Positions 22,731-34,022 of a DNA stretch of 64,000 nucleotides are shown here, piece by piece. Where the stretch lies: positions 77,122,697 to 77,186,696 of the forward strand of contig NC_080546.1 of NCBI RefSeq assembly GCF_028640845.1, given 5' to 3'. A program made the translations under genes and the position numbers. The notes below the pieces were generated by a model. It ran no database searches. It was not told where the DNA came from and saw only the letters and a list, made by a program, of their open reading frames with translations. Position 1 is the first letter of the stretch; every line of letters starts with the position of its first letter. The stretch comes from Ahaetulla prasina. Taxonomy: Eukaryota; Chordata; Lepidosauria; Squamata; Colubridae.

Positions 22731-23302
22731 TGTTGTGTCCCACTCCCACTCCGACGCACGAGTCGAAGAAGTCCGTAACAGACTTTGCAATGAAGCCTTT
22801 GCAGCTTGCCAAGTTCCTTTGAGGTTTATCAGGGCAGGCAGGAGTCCAAGTTGTGACTTCAGCGATAGAGTCCGATATCAGCAAACTAGCTAAGACTTTG
22901 CTTGACTCAAGGTTGGAATGCCAAAAGCAGGTCCTTTATATAGGCTGTGGGGTGTGGCTCCATGACTCAGCATTTATCCAGGCCTGCCCCACCCCTCCTT
23001 CTGCTGGTGTCACCTCTCAGATCTCCGGAAGCGAGGGTCCTCCTAGTCTGAATTGTCTTCAGCTGGATCTGCTGTCAGTAATTCCAGGAACCTGGCTGGC
23101 TTCCTGCTCACACGCTGTATGAGTGAAGTTTATCGGGCTTGTCCGTTCACTCCTGGCATCCTTTCCGGGCATGAGGCCAGGGCCGGGGGCTGGAGGCATG
23201 ACAGGCCGTTCATCTTCATTATCAGACTTGGAGTCTGATAACAGGCCTGGTTGGAGATGGGAGGGGCCCGGCTGAGGAGAGGAGGGAGGACGAGTCACAA
23301 CA
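22731..23302 (-). mobile_element. Solo LTR with 5-bp TSD
   Basis: 572 bp from TGTTGTGTCCC to GAGTCACAACA, flanked by GGGAT at 22726-22730 and 23303-23307. No internal gag or pol is adjacent, so it is a solo LTR formed by recombination between two LTRs. On the minus strand it has the conserved motif and TATA box described at 22934-22972. Related to LTRs at 36844, 37177 and 39794. Confidence 0.85.
22934..22972 (-). promoter_or_regulatory. LTR core promoter: TGCTGAGTCAT plus TATATAAAG
   Basis: On the minus strand TGCTGAGTCAT (22972-22962) lies upstream of TATATAAAG (22942-22934). The first is an NF-E2/AP-1 type motif. Confidence 0.6.
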
Positions 23303-23307
23303 GGGAT

Positions 23308-24231
23308 TCTTTAAAGACCCTAAAAAATTGATATGGTCAGTTAATTTTCTCCAAATTAAAAAAATTAAAATTAAAATCAGGTACGTCAGGAAGCAAAAGT
23401 GCACCAAATGAGCTATATGTGGGTCCAAGTGGTATTTACTTTCCTTGATTTAACTGCAAGCAACACATTCCTTATTGCTAGAACTTTACTACAGAATTCT
23501 ATAGGAATTCCATGTACTGTGATGACAGAATATATAGCAACTTTCTTTTACCTTTTGGAATTAAAAATAAAAGCTATCCATGTAAGAGAAACTTATTTGT
23601 ACCCTTTAATTTAGAATTTCGAAATTTAGAATAAGGTGCAGAATTACAGATATGCATCAGTGGATCTACCAAAAAAAACATTGTTTGAACTACCTTAGTT
23701 AAGGGCATGATAAAAAGGAAAAAAACATTGTGTGTAACAGTTGCCAACTTTAATGTTGAGATTGTGGAGCCTCAGGGCTCTAGGACTGCACAGCTAGAGC
23801 AAGCTGTGATCACTAATGGACCAAATGTGTCAGTCAGTATGAATTAGATTCCATACTGAAATCTCTGATTCAGCAGTGCTTTCAGTTCTGGAGAATTAGG
23901 AATAAAAGAGTTTGTCTTTTTCTTCCTGCTGGGATCCTATATTTTGTTTTCCTGGCAATCATTGCATTCTAATAATTAACCCATAAAACTGCATTGCTAA
24001 ACAACTAACATACTCTTTTTACCTGACTCGCAATGCAGAAATTCATCTTCTTCATAGAACCTTTTATTTTAAAATTGTTGTATACTATGAAATAGTCTTG
24101 GCTCCTGGTATTTATCTGGATTACTCCCTGCAGGGTTTTTTGCCCCAAGATTTTCAGAAGTTGTTTGTCACTGCCTTCTTCTTAGGGCTGAAAGAGAATG
24201 ACTGACCTAAGGCACAATTGGTTTCATGCCT
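23308..24231. other. Intron 2, mostly unrecognised
   Basis: No gene seen. 24095-24231 resembles the SINE/L2-like repeat at 42644 (CACTGCCTTCTTCTTAGGGC). Confidence 0.45.
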
Positions 24232-24586
24232 AGGTAAAGGTAAAGGTTCCCCTCACACATATGTGCTAGTCGTTCCCAATTCTAAGGGGCAGTGCTCCTC
24301 TCCGTTTCAAAGTCGAAGAGCCAGTGCTGTCCAAAGACATCTCTGTGGTCATGTGGCCAGCATGACTAAGTGCAATAGGCGCACGGAACGCTGTTACATT
24401 CCCACCAAAGGTGCTCCCTATTTTTTCTACTTGCATTTTTTACGTGCTTTCGAACTGCTAGGTTGGCAGAAGCTGGGACAAGTAATGGGAGCTCACTCCG
24501 TTACGCAGCAATAGGGATTCGAACCACTGAACTGCTGACCTTTCGATCGACAAGCTCAGCATCTTAGCCACTGAGTTACCGCGTCA
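24232..24586 (-). mobile_element. Sauria-type tRNA-derived SINE
   Basis: The minus strand runs from a tRNA-like head (GTAACTCAGTGGCTAAGATG, B-box-like GGTTCGAATCC) through the body GCACGTAAAAAATGCAAGT to GGGGAACCTTTACCTTTACC. Nearly full length. Confidence 0.85.
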
Positions 24587-25088
24587 TAGATATCCTTATT
24601 TCGGTTTATAAACTAGCAAATAACCAACCAATTCTCCGCCTGAAATTTTTTTTGTCTTATTTTCCTCCTCTAAACCTAGGTGCGTCTTATGGAGTGAAAA
24701 ATACAGTATGTCTTTGCATGCTAACAAGCAAGTAGTTGTACATGCAGACCCACACAGAGAGTTAGGGACAATGTGTGAAGTAGTTGCAAGAGTCTTGCAA
24801 AGATTATGGCTCTTTTAATGTTTTGGGGGAAGCTGTTTTACTCCTGCTGACATGCTTCATTACATATATATGTAACATATATACCACCATTCAGTGTTTT
24901 GTTTACAGAAGCCTGATTAACAAAACTGGAAGGACTTCACTCCGCTCCTTCGCTGAGATTTTGGGACAGGTGTTGATTTATGTGAGACAGGCAAAAAGCT
25001 TGAAAGGGTTTAGTAGTTTCATGAGGCTGGCTACTGAGAATTTCTAGCTTGTAGTTAGTAGTTCTTAGTTACTGCAGGTAACTAAGGC
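24587..25088. other. Intron 2, short MITE remnant only
   Basis: GGTGCGTCTTATGGAGTGAA near 24679 belongs to a MITE whose end is better seen at 27416-27551. Otherwise nothing recognised. Confidence 0.45.
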
Positions 25089-25621
25089 CAGTGGTGGGAT
25101 TTATTTATTTATTTTATTTATTTATTTATTTTATTTGTCAACAAATACAAGAAAACAAGTAACAGACACAGACATGGACACATGAAAAAATTTTGGCACA
25201 AAAAAAAAAGGGATATAAATTGGCAAAACATAACCATAAACACATAGAATGATTACGTATAATTGGGAACAGTAGGACAGGGATGGTAGGCATGCTGGTG
25301 TGCTTATACACGCCCTCTTAGGGAGGTCCCTAAGAAATATGAAAGGTCCACGGTAGACAGTTTAAGGTAGAAGGTATGGGGATTAGAGAGACTAACAACA
25401 GGATCAGGTAGATTGTTCCAGACATTTACTACTCTATTGCAAAAGTCATATTTCCTACAATTAAGATTAAGTTTCAGCTGGTTCTCTCTGGATTGGGTGA
25501 ACCGGTAGCGGCAACTGTGCGAGGCTCCTCCCATCCGCCCAGATGTAATGCGCGAGCACTATGCATGCGCACACGGTCACATTTGCAAACCAGTAGGGAA
25601 GATAAGTGAATCCCACCACTG
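25089..25621. mobile_element. hAT-type MITE split by a LINE insertion
   Basis: CAGTGGTGGGATT at the left and GTGAATCCCACCACTG at the right are the family termini. The 25100-25472 interior is a LINE. The flanks do not show a direct octamer repeat; instead the left flank GCAGGTAACTAAGGC resembles the reverse complement of the right flank GCCTTACCTGC. Confidence 0.75.
25100..25472 (-). mobile_element. CR1/L3-like LINE 3' end nested in a MITE
   Basis: A TTTAT-rich tail, then the minus-strand ORF2 terminus LNLNCRKYDFCNRVVNVWNN and TVDLSYFLGTS. Same family as 5343. Confidence 0.8.
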
Positions 25622-25836
25622 GCCTTACCTGCACTGTACTTGGAGAAGACCAAATTAAGTAAGACCGATACTTAAACAGCAAGATTTTTTTTAAATTATT
25701 ATTATTTTTATTGTACAATTTTCTTGGTTATGTATAAAATTTCTATATTCACAATAAAAGTATACCATCTGGGTACAATCTTCTTCAATTTCTGTTGAAT
25801 AGAGATAATGAATCTTATTATTATACACACTATAGT

Positions 25837-26072
25837 AAAGGTAAAGGTTCCCCTCACACATACATGCTAGCCGTTCCCGACTCTAGGGGGCGGTGCTTAT
25901 CTCTGTTTCAAAGCCGAAGAGCCAGCGCTGTCAGAAGACGTCTCCGTGGTCATGTGGCCGGCATGATTCAATGCCAAAGGTCACACGGAACGCTGTTACA
26001 TTCCCACCAAAGGTGGTCCCTATTTTTCTACTTGCATTTTTTACGTGCTTTCGAACTGCTAGGTTGGCAGAA
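25837..26072 (-). mobile_element. 5'-truncated Sauria-type SINE with 14-bp TSD
   Basis: Lacks the tRNA-like head. ATACACACTATAGT is repeated exactly at 25823-25836 and 26073-26086, so the truncation occurred at insertion. The perfect long duplication suggests a fairly recent event. Confidence 0.9.
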
Positions 26073-26086
26073 ATACACACTATAGT

Positions 26087-26526
26087 TGTGACTATTATTC
26101 TCAATACCTACATATTCATATTCATCTTCACTTACTCTTGTTGAGAATTTTGCGTTATTTGATTAGACCCTCTGTTTGATTTTATCTATAATCCATGAAT
26201 AATAATATCAAAAATTATAAACATCAAGTAAACATCACATTTGTAACCATTAACCTCCGAATAACCTTAGAGCTTACTTATCTTAATTATTCAATATTCA
26301 TTATTCAGTTATTTTATTTTTGTTTACATATCCAGATTTCTAACTTCTGCTACTATTTCCTACCCATTAATAGAATACTTCCCAGATTAAAAAAGTAATC
26401 TTTTCCCGATTTCTAATTTTTTTAAACAGCAAGATTTTACCTGGTTTTCTTCTCTCAGTTTTCTCAGTAGAGAATGATCTTGTTGAACATGATTATACCT
26501 TTTAAGAGTCATTCAACTCATGTGTT
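26087..26526. other. AT-rich intron 2 sequence, nothing recognised
   Basis: Very AT-rich, with chance ORFs only. Confidence 0.5.
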
Positions 26527-26534
26527 GGTTGCTC

Positions 26535-26885
26535 CAGTGGTGGGGTTTCAATTTTTTTTACTACCGATTCTGTGGGTGTGGCTTGGTGAGCATGGGTGTG
26601 GCTTGGTGGCCGTGGCTTGGTAGGCGTGGCAGGGGAAAGATACTGTAAACTCTCCATTCCCACCCCACTCCAAGGGAAGGATACTGTAAAATCTCCATTC
26701 CCTCCCCAATCCAGGGGAAGGTTACTGCAAAATCCCCATTTCCTCCTGATCAGCTGGGACTTGGGAGGCAGAGAATAGATGGGGGCGGGGCCAGTCAGAA
26801 TGTTTACTACCAGTTCTCCGAACTACTGAAAATTTCCGCTACCGGTTCTTCAGAACTGGTCAGAACCTGCTGAAACCCACCTCTG
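26535..26885 (+). mobile_element. 351-bp hAT-type MITE with internal minisatellite
   Basis: CAGTGGTGGGGTTTC to GAAACCCACCTCTG with TSD GGTTGCTC (26527-26534 and 26886-26893). The interior holds three ~42-bp units containing GGATACTGTAAAATCTCC and a GTGGCTTGGTG-rich block. Relatives at 48036, 54887, 57406 and 63747 differ in unit number. Confidence 0.9.
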
Positions 26886-27166
26886 GGTTGCTCGCTGGTG
26901 TTAGTAGGCAACCAGAGACAAAGAAGATAGAATGTGTACTTGAAACACGTGGAGAAAAATAAAGGGAGAGATACAAAGAGTGTTGAGTAGTCTCTTAGAT
27001 GGAAATTTATGAAGGGCCCTGTCAAGCGTTGCTGACATTTGTTCCTGCAATGGATTTTCCCACTGTATTTGTTTCTTTTACACATTCAGCCTTCCCAGCT
27101 TTATCTGACTGCCACGAACTATTCTTTCAAGCAAAGTTGTTCACAGAAATTAAACTGCAGAAGCTA

Positions 27167-27415
27167 CAGTAGTGGCCAAAATTGTGGAAACCTTTTGGAA
27201 AAAGTGTATTTTTGAGGTTTAATGGCTTATAACACCGTTTGTTTGTTTGTTTGTTTGTTTGTTTGTTTGTTTGTTTTTTGAGTTTCAAGATAATCATATT
27301 CCACTGTTGGAATGGCCTGGGAATAGCCCAGACCTTAACCCAATTGAAAATCTATGAAGCCAACTAAACAAACTTCTTAGTCAGAAGCGACCCAAGGAAC
27401 CTGTTGCTAAAATTC
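27167..27415 (+). mobile_element. Truncated Tc1-like DNA element
   Basis: The left terminus CAGTAGTGGCCAAAATTGTG follows a TA target (27165-27166). A TTTG repeat (27238-27276) precedes a remnant of the transposase C-terminus (LEWPGNSPDLNPIENL). The right end is lost at the junction with the next element. Confidence 0.8.
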
Positions 27416-27551
27416 ACCTCTGGGAGCAGTTGATTGGGGGTATTCCGGGAGGCCAATCCACCTGCCAATCAGCTTTTTTCTTATTTTCCTCCCCAAAAAC
27501 TAAGGTGCGTCTTCTACTCCGGTGCGTCATCTTCTCCGAAAAATACGATAA
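27416..27551. mobile_element. MITE end fragment (GGTGCGTCTTCTACTCC type)
   Basis: GGTGCGTCTTCTACTCCGGT and TCTCCGAAAAATACGATA are the outer part of a common squamate MITE whose termini read like CCGTATTTTTCGGAG. Confidence 0.5.
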
Positions 27552-28029
27552 TTCAAATGCTGAGTTTATAGAACACATTAACTAAACGCTAACAAACCAT
27601 GGCAATACATATAGTGTTGTATGCAACCATCACTGCTGTAGTCTTAAACCACAAAATAGCAGTTCTTATGACAATACCAGTTTCGGACAATGGAGGGAAC
27701 TCTGTTCTTTTGCATTCAAGAAATACAGCTTGGAAAGTGGAAATGTTGTCCTTCAGTACATGTAGTGTGTATGTTTAAGTTGAAAATGATATAAGAAATT
27801 TATCTGTCTTTATTCTTTTGAGGAGCTGGAGGAGAAAAACCAAAATTAAAAATGGCAAGATATAACTTTTTTAGCTATTCTTGTTGCATCTTGTTTCAGT
27901 ATAGGAAATAAACCTTATCCTCAAGTAATAGGATTTTATTGCTGCTGTGGTGGTTGTAGTTGATTTTTCTAATGACGCATTGAACTATAAAAAGGAATGG
28001 AAACTTCAAGCATTTTTTGGCTTGGGCAG
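27552..28029. other. Intron 2, nothing recognised
   Basis: No repeat or coding signal seen. Confidence 0.45.
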
Positions 28030-28035
28030 CAGGTT

Positions 28036-28735
28036 TTATTTATTTATTTATTTATTGTTTATATTTATATACCGCCCTATCTCCCAAAGGACTCAGGGCG
28101 GTCTACAGGCATTTAAAAACAAAAAATACAATAAATACAATTCTAAAAACAATTAAAAAACGTATTCAAAAGCCTTAATTAAAAATATAAAAATTAAAAC
28201 CCAAGATAAAACCGACAAACTAAAATCTAACTCAGTCCTGCGCAGTTAAATAGATATGTTTTAAGCTCGCGGCGGAAGGTCCGAAGGTCCGGAAGCTGAC
28301 GAAGTCCTGGGGGCAGTTCATTCCAGAGGGTGGGAGCCCCCACAGAGAAGGCCCTTCCCCGGGCGTCGCCAGGCGACATTGCCTCGCTGACGGCACCCTG
28401 AGGAGTCCCTCTCTGTGAGAGCGCACGGGTCGGTGAGAGGTATTCGGTAGCAGCAGGCGGTCCCGTAAATAACCCGGCCCTATGCCATGGAGCGCTTTAA
28501 AGGTGGTCACCAAAACCTTGAAGCGCACCCGGAAGGCCACAGGCAGCCAGTGCAGTCTGCGCAGGATGGGTGTTATACGGGAGCCACGAGGGGCTCCCTC
28601 TATCACCCGCGCAGCCGCATTCTGGACTAGCTGCAGCCTCCGGATGCCCTTCAAGGGGAGCCCCATGTAGAGAGCGTTGCAGTAATCCAGGCGAGACGTC
28701 ACGAGTGCGTGGGTGACTGTGGGTGACTGTGGGTG
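28036..28735 (-). mobile_element. L2-type LINE 3' end
   Basis: The minus strand encodes VTHALVTSRLDYCNALYMGL, LQLVQNAAARVIEGA, ITPILRRLHWLPVAFRVRFK and LVTTFKALHGIGPGYL, the diagnostic block after the reverse transcriptase in L2 LINEs. The 3' UTR ends CCGCCCTGAGTCCTTTGGGA and a TAAA tail. A small GTGGGTGACT tandem repeat lies at about 28711-28738. Confidence 0.85.
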
Positions 28736-28889
28736 ATAGGTTCTATCCTCTGACTTTATTTCCAACCAAACTTGCAAGCCATCCTATGCTTTCTAAAGTT
28801 CAGAGATGCATCTAAGCAAAGAAATCCCCCAACGTAACTTCCTGAAGCCTCAGTTGGAATTCTATAACTTGGAAGTTCTAACATAACTA

Positions 28890-29999
28890 CAGTAGTGGCC
28901 AAAATTGTGGAAACCTTTTGGGAAAAGTGTATTTTTGAGGTTTGATGGCTAATAACCAGGGGTGAAATGCTCCCGGTTTGGACCGGATAGCAATGGTGGC
29001 GGGTGGTTTGGAGAACCAGTAGCAAAATTCCGCCCCCCCCCCACCCATGCCCAGCTGAGCCGCATGATCATCAGAAGTTGTTGTTTTTTACTTTTAAAAG
29101 CATTTTTTCTTCGGCCAAAAAAATGCTTTTAAAAGTAAAAAAAAAAAAAGCCTCTGATGATCGTGCGGCTCAGCTGGGATCATCAGAGGCTTTTAAAACC
29201 TCTTCAGCCAAAGAGGTTGTAGAAAAAAATCTTGTAAAAGACTCCTCTGACGATCTCAGCTGAGTTGCCTGATAGTCAGAAGCTTTTAAAAGCATTTTTT
29301 ACAACCTCTTCAGCCAAAGAAATTGTAGAAAAAAAATGTTTTTAAAAGTTAAAAACAAATTTGGCCACGCCCACCCAGTCACATTACCCCCACCACCAAG
29401 CCACACCCCCAGAATTGGTAATAACAAATTTTACATTTCACCCCTGCTAACACCACCACCCTTTTGTGTGTGTGGGGGATTTCAAGATAATCATATTCCA
29501 CTGCTGGAATGGCCTGGGAATAGCCCAGACCTTCACCCAATTGAAAATCTATGGAGCCGACTAAACAAACTTGTTAGTCAGAAGCGACCCAGCAATAAAA
29601 TCCAGTTAATAGAAGCAATCATTCAATCACATTATAACAGCTGCAGAACTAAAAGACATGGTTCACTCCATGGGAAGACATTGTAAAGCCATAATTCATG
29701 CTAAAGGTTACCCAACTAAGTATTAACTGATGTGATAATTTTGTATATCTCGTTTTTTTTCCTATGGTGATAATTATTGTATATCTCATTATTTCTACAT
29801 GTTTCACTTTTCTTCCTTATACTGTAACTGCTATTCTAATAGCAAATCCTTCATAAAATTTTTGCATTACATTCTTGATTAAATTATCTTTCCATTGATA
29901 TATAATTTTATGGTACTACTGCAAAAAAAAGTGGTGTTATTAGCTAGTTTTAGAAAATACACTTTTCCCAAAAGGTTTCCACAATTTTGGCCACTACTT
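28890..29999 (+). mobile_element. Tc1-like element, internally deleted, hosting a MITE
   Basis: Inverted ends CAGTAGTGGCCAAAATTGTG and CACAATTTTGGCCACTACT lie between TA dinucleotides. The interior keeps only the transposase C-terminus (LLEWPGNSPDLHPIENLWSR, with the last acidic residue of the DDE triad as E in PIEN) and the 3' UTR. The catalytic N-terminal two thirds are missing. 28957-29446 is a later insertion. Confidence 0.85.
28957..29446. mobile_element. 490-bp hAT-type MITE nested in a Tc1-like element
   Basis: CAGGGGTGAAATGC to CATTTCACCCCTG. The flanks CTAATAAC and CTAACACC agree at 6 of 8. The interior has repeated arms containing GATCATCAGA and CTTTTAAAAGC that can fold back. Confidence 0.75.
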
Positions 30000-30614
30000 T
30001 ATAGGACAGAAGACTGGTTCCTAACTTTTTTTTAAACTGGTAGACACATTTGAAATTTTGAGGACACATTCTGGACGTGCTCATGAAGTAAAACTATTTC
30101 ATCTTTGTCAGTTGTTGGCAAGTCCATTGCAATATTTCTGTTGATGGGTTGATCGAAACGTTTCTTATTTGACTTAAATTCGAATTAAAATGTGGAATTC
30201 AAGCTTCATACTTGCTGATTTTCTTGGCTATGACCCTTATTTACTGTTTTATTATTTCCAGTGCTTGGTTGATCTTCCTTGTCTATAGGTTGGAAGTGAT
30301 ATTTCTTTTTTTGTTTTTGTTTAAAGTACGTTTTATAGTTTTCAACATCAAACATTAAAATACAAGCTAACATCAGGGTATTCTTTTCTATTCTTCTCCT
30401 TCAGCTCCTTTTGTTTCATTTCTTCTAGCTTCCTTGGATCTGATCTGATTTTGCAACCAAATCTTCCATTTTGGTGATGTTTGGCTTTTTTTTTTTGCTT
30501 GTTTGTTGATTCTGCAGATCTTCTATTTTAATTGTAGCTATACAGTTGGTTGGTTTGCAGTGAGTTGGTATTTTTGATATTACAGTATTGATATCTTTTA
30601 ATATTGTTTCTTTC

Positions 30615-30654
<40 letters not shown>

Positions 30655-30915
30655 TAATTCTTTTATAAGTTTCGATGCAGGCAATCTTATTGTGTTGTTT
30701 TTGTGCTATTCTAGATGCTCAGTTATTCTTCCTTCTTGCTTTGCAGTTAAAGGACTTGGTTCTTCTTGAAGGTAGAGGAGACGTTGCCTGATTTGGGAAT
30801 GAAAATATTTTAATTGTTGGTTTCCTCTAGTACCAATTTCACCTGCTTGTATCTCCTGTCTGAGCTACTTTTGGGAAGCTACTTTTGATTCTTTGCCGTG
30901 GATATACCTTTGTAC
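30000..30915. other. Intron 2, T-rich, possibly an old LINE
   Basis: A TTTC microsatellite lies at 30606-30655. The rest is T-rich on the + strand and may be antisense LINE, but no motif is secure. Confidence 0.35.
30606..30655. repeat. (TTTC)n microsatellite
   Basis: About 12 tetramers. Confidence 0.95.
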
Positions 30916-31091
30916 CAGTGGTAGGTTGCTACCAGTTTGTCCCGGTTTGGGAGAACTGGTAGCAGCGGCGGCAGGAGGCTCTGCCCACCCACCTGGACGT
31001 CATCAAAAATGCTCTGCGTATGTGCAGAAGTGCTGCGCGCTCACGCTCCCAATAGCAAACCAGTAGCGAAGAAAATTGAAACTCATTACTG
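30916..31091. mobile_element. 176-bp hAT-type MITE
   Basis: CAGTGGTAGGTTGC to CTCATTACTG; flanks CTTTGTAC and CTTTGTAG agree at 7 of 8. Interior like 3877-4060. Confidence 0.85.
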
Positions 31092-31509
31092 CTTTGTAGT
31101 TCTTCCACTTTTATTTCTGTGAATACTTTGTGTCGTATTATAAGCCAGCATTGAACTTTTAGCTTCTGTTCTGCTATTTTTGATTCTGGATGTTACTTTT
31201 ACAAGAACTAGTACATTCTTTTCAAATTTCTTTTGCTTATTGGATTTGATTTGTTATAGCCATTATTTCTTCGTTTTCAGTATACTTGTGCCAGGTAACC
31301 AACTTTTCTTCCAGTAGTCCTGCAGTTGCTAGCTCTGGTTGGTTAGCCTACAATTCTTAGTATTATGGTTCGTTGTACAGTCAGCCAGATGTTTAGATTG
31401 GATTTGGTATTTTTAGCCATCTATCAAGTACTTCCCAAGGACCTGCGATAAGGAGATGTTGTTTTTTGATAGTTATGTCATGGGAGCCAAGTAAAGTTTG
31501 TAACAAAGT

Positions 31510-31612
31510 AACAACAACAGAGTTGGAAGAGACCTTGGAGGCCTTCTAGTCCAACCCCCTGCCCAGGCAGGAAACCCTACATCATCTCAGACAGATGGTT
31601 ATCCAACATTTT
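31510..31612 (-). mobile_element. CR1 3' terminus fragment
   Basis: AGAGTTGGAAGAGACCTTGG through GACAGATGGTTATCCAACAT. Confidence 0.75.
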
Positions 31613-31784
31613 GCCTTTTATCCAACTTTATCCAAGTTGCCTTTTGCAATTGACTGATGGTGACTTTCTCAATGCCGGTACTGTTCAAGTGGTGCTCCAG
31701 TTGTTTTGAGATTGAAACAAATGTGTCTATTATTATATTGCACCCACTTTACCTTGTTATTCAATGGTAGAATGCTGCCTGTTT

Positions 31785-32044
31785 AACAACCGGTGCGGTG
31801 AGCGTGCACTTGCATGCAGTGCTGAAAATGGAGCATTTAGAAGCTCAGCTGCTTATCTTCCAAGTCAGCAACAATAAGTAGAACAGCGGGGGGGCGGGGG
31901 AATCAGCTGTGCCGTGCGATTGAGATGAACTAAAAAGCAGGAAATAAAGGACAGGATAGAGCAGGGGAGGGTCGGTGGAGCCAACTGATCGTCAGCGCTA
32001 CTGGCTCACCCGAACTGATCCAAACTGGCTGAATTTCACCTCTG
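31785..32044. mobile_element. MITE fragment of the AACCGGT family
   Basis: ACAACCGGTGCGGTGAGCGT at the left and GGCTGAATTTCACCTCTG at the right. Left terminus incomplete. Confidence 0.5.
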
Positions 32045-32795
32045 CTGTTGTTCTTATTATTCTGGTTCGTTGCAGTTAGCCAAATGTTTAGATTTAGCAT
32101 TTAGCATCTATTCATTATTGTAATCTATTCATAACGATATGCCTGTTCTTTAGCTGCTGTTGTCCTTCATACGCATTGAGTTCTTTGGAAGAACATAGAA
32201 TGTCATAATGTATCAAAATAGTACATGTGTGGATCCAAGCAGTATGGCCTTTTGCAATTGATAGATGGGCATTAAATAGAGTGGTATTTTGGTACTCAAC
32301 CGCTTTGAAACTTATCAAATTTGGTACTCAACGCATTTTTATGTGAAAACTTTGTCCTGTTGTTTCTTGGTACTCAATGCATAAGCTAGAATTTGTTGGT
32401 GCCAGTTGCCTTGTGACTCACTACATTATGGGAAAATTTTGTTCAGTACTCATCATTTTTGGTACTCATTGCACCTCCCAGAACCAATTGACAACAAGGT
32501 ACCACTCTACTGTGCAAGACATTTGGGTTTGGCACCCATTGTGCTGATAACCACTGGGACTACCACCGCCGATTTAAGCCCTAATGTGTCAATTTTGATT
32601 TTCAAATCTTGTTATTTTTTTAAACTCTGATGCTGCTTCAACTCTCAGTAACTATAGACAGCTAACAACAATCAAATAAATTACCATAATATCAATAAAA
32701 TATTAAAAATAGATTAACAATGACAAATATGATGAAGTGAAAGGAAGGACTTACTCTCCCTCATCAAAGGTCTGGTGAGAAGTTACTATTTAGCT

Positions 32796-33175
32796 CAGGG
32801 GTGTCAAACTCTATTTCATTGAGGGCCGTATCAGGGTTGTATTTGACCCCGGGGGGCCGGGTTGGGCATGGCCAGCTTGATGTCACTCCTGTCAGGGGCA
32901 CCTGTGGCGGCCCAAGCTCTGCCAGTGAAAACAGGCTCCCGAGGTCTGTTTTCAGCTGCCACAACCTCTTGCAATCCTCTGTGGCCCTCCCGAGCTTCAT
33001 TTTCACTGGCAGAAGGTTGCAGGAGGCCATGGCAGCCAATGGAACTCAGGAGCCTGTTTTCTCTGGCAGAAGTACCGCGGGCCAGCCCTTTGCTGTTTCC
33101 AGGGCAACCCCGTGGGTCAGATCTAAGTCTCCCACAGGCCAGATCCGGCCCCCGGGCCTTGAATCGACACTCCTG
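32796..33175. mobile_element. 380-bp hAT-type element with perfect TSD
   Basis: CAGGGGTGTCAAACTC to GAATCGACACTCCTG, with ATTTAGCT at 32788-32795 and 33176-33183. The GC-rich interior (GGCCGGGTTGGGC, CAGATCCGGCCCCCGG) gives long but non-genic ORFs. Confidence 0.9.
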
Positions 33176-33273
33176 ATTTAGCTCTTCCGCAATCTTGGCT
33201 AAATCTGGTGATAATTCTTAAATGGCTAACATCCTCCTTGAAACAGAATATTTGTAACTTGGGAAACCTGGAA

Positions 33274-34022
33274 TTATTATTGTTGTTAGTTGTGAAGTCG
33301 TGTCCAACCCATCAAGACCCCATGGACAACGTTCCTCCCAGCCTTCCTGACCGATTTGATCACCTTGCAGTCCAAGGGACTCTCAGGAGTCTTCTCCAGC
33401 ACCAGAGTTCAAAGGCCTTAATTCTTTGGTGCTCAGCCAAAGTCTTATGGTCCAACTTTCACAGCCATACATTGCAACTGAGTAAACCATAGCCTTGACT
33501 ATACACACTTTTGTTGGCAGGGTGATGTCTCTGCTTTTTAGTACACTGACTAGGTTTGCCATAGCTTTCCGCCCCAGGAGCAAGCGTCTTTTAATTTCTT
33601 AACTGCAGTCCCCATCTATGGTGATCTCGGAGCCCAGGAAAATAAAATTGGTCACTACCTCCATTTCTTCCGCATCTATCTGCCAGGAATTGAGAGGGCT
33701 GGATGCCATGATTTTAATTTTTAATGTTGAGTTTCAAGCCAATTTTTGCATTCTCTTCCTTCACCCGCATCAAGAGGCTCTTTAGTTCCTTTTCACTTTC
33801 TGCCATTAGAGTGGTATCTGCATATCTGAGGTTGTTGATATTTCTCCCGGCAATCTTAATTCCAATTTTTGATTCATCCAGCCCCACCTTTCTCATGATG
33901 TGCTCTGCATATAAGTTAAATAGGGAGGGCGATAGTATACAGCCTTGCCGGACTCCTTTACCAATTTTGAACCAATCAGCGGTTCCCTGTCCAGTTCTCA
34001 CTGTTGCTTCTTGACCCACATG
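33274..34022 (-). pseudogene. BovB (RTE) LINE reverse transcriptase remnant
   Basis: The minus strand reads GKGVRQGCILSPSLFNLYAE, AGRNINNLRYADTTLMAESE and LLGRKAMANL, then YGCESWTI, matching BovB. The catalytic box is damaged: YADT in place of YADD. The frame is broken between the two halves near 33600-33714. The plus-strand start GTTGTTAGTTGTGAAGTCGT is the BovB 3' end. Confidence 0.9.

Larger units (their letters stand above)
31360..32640 (-). mobile_element. Possible degraded R4-like LINE fragments
   Basis: Blocks such as ATTATGGTTCGTTGTACAGT (31366) and its relative near 32058, and GCCTTTTGCAATTGA at 31641 and 32246, repeat within the region. 32534-32580 reads on the minus strand like the VVPVVIGALG block of R4-like LINEs. 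Interrupted by a CR1 piece and a MITE. Assignment is tentative. Confidence 0.3.

Noticed and set aside
33274..34022. An active reverse transcriptase gene
   Set aside because: The frame is broken and the catalytic YADD box is altered.
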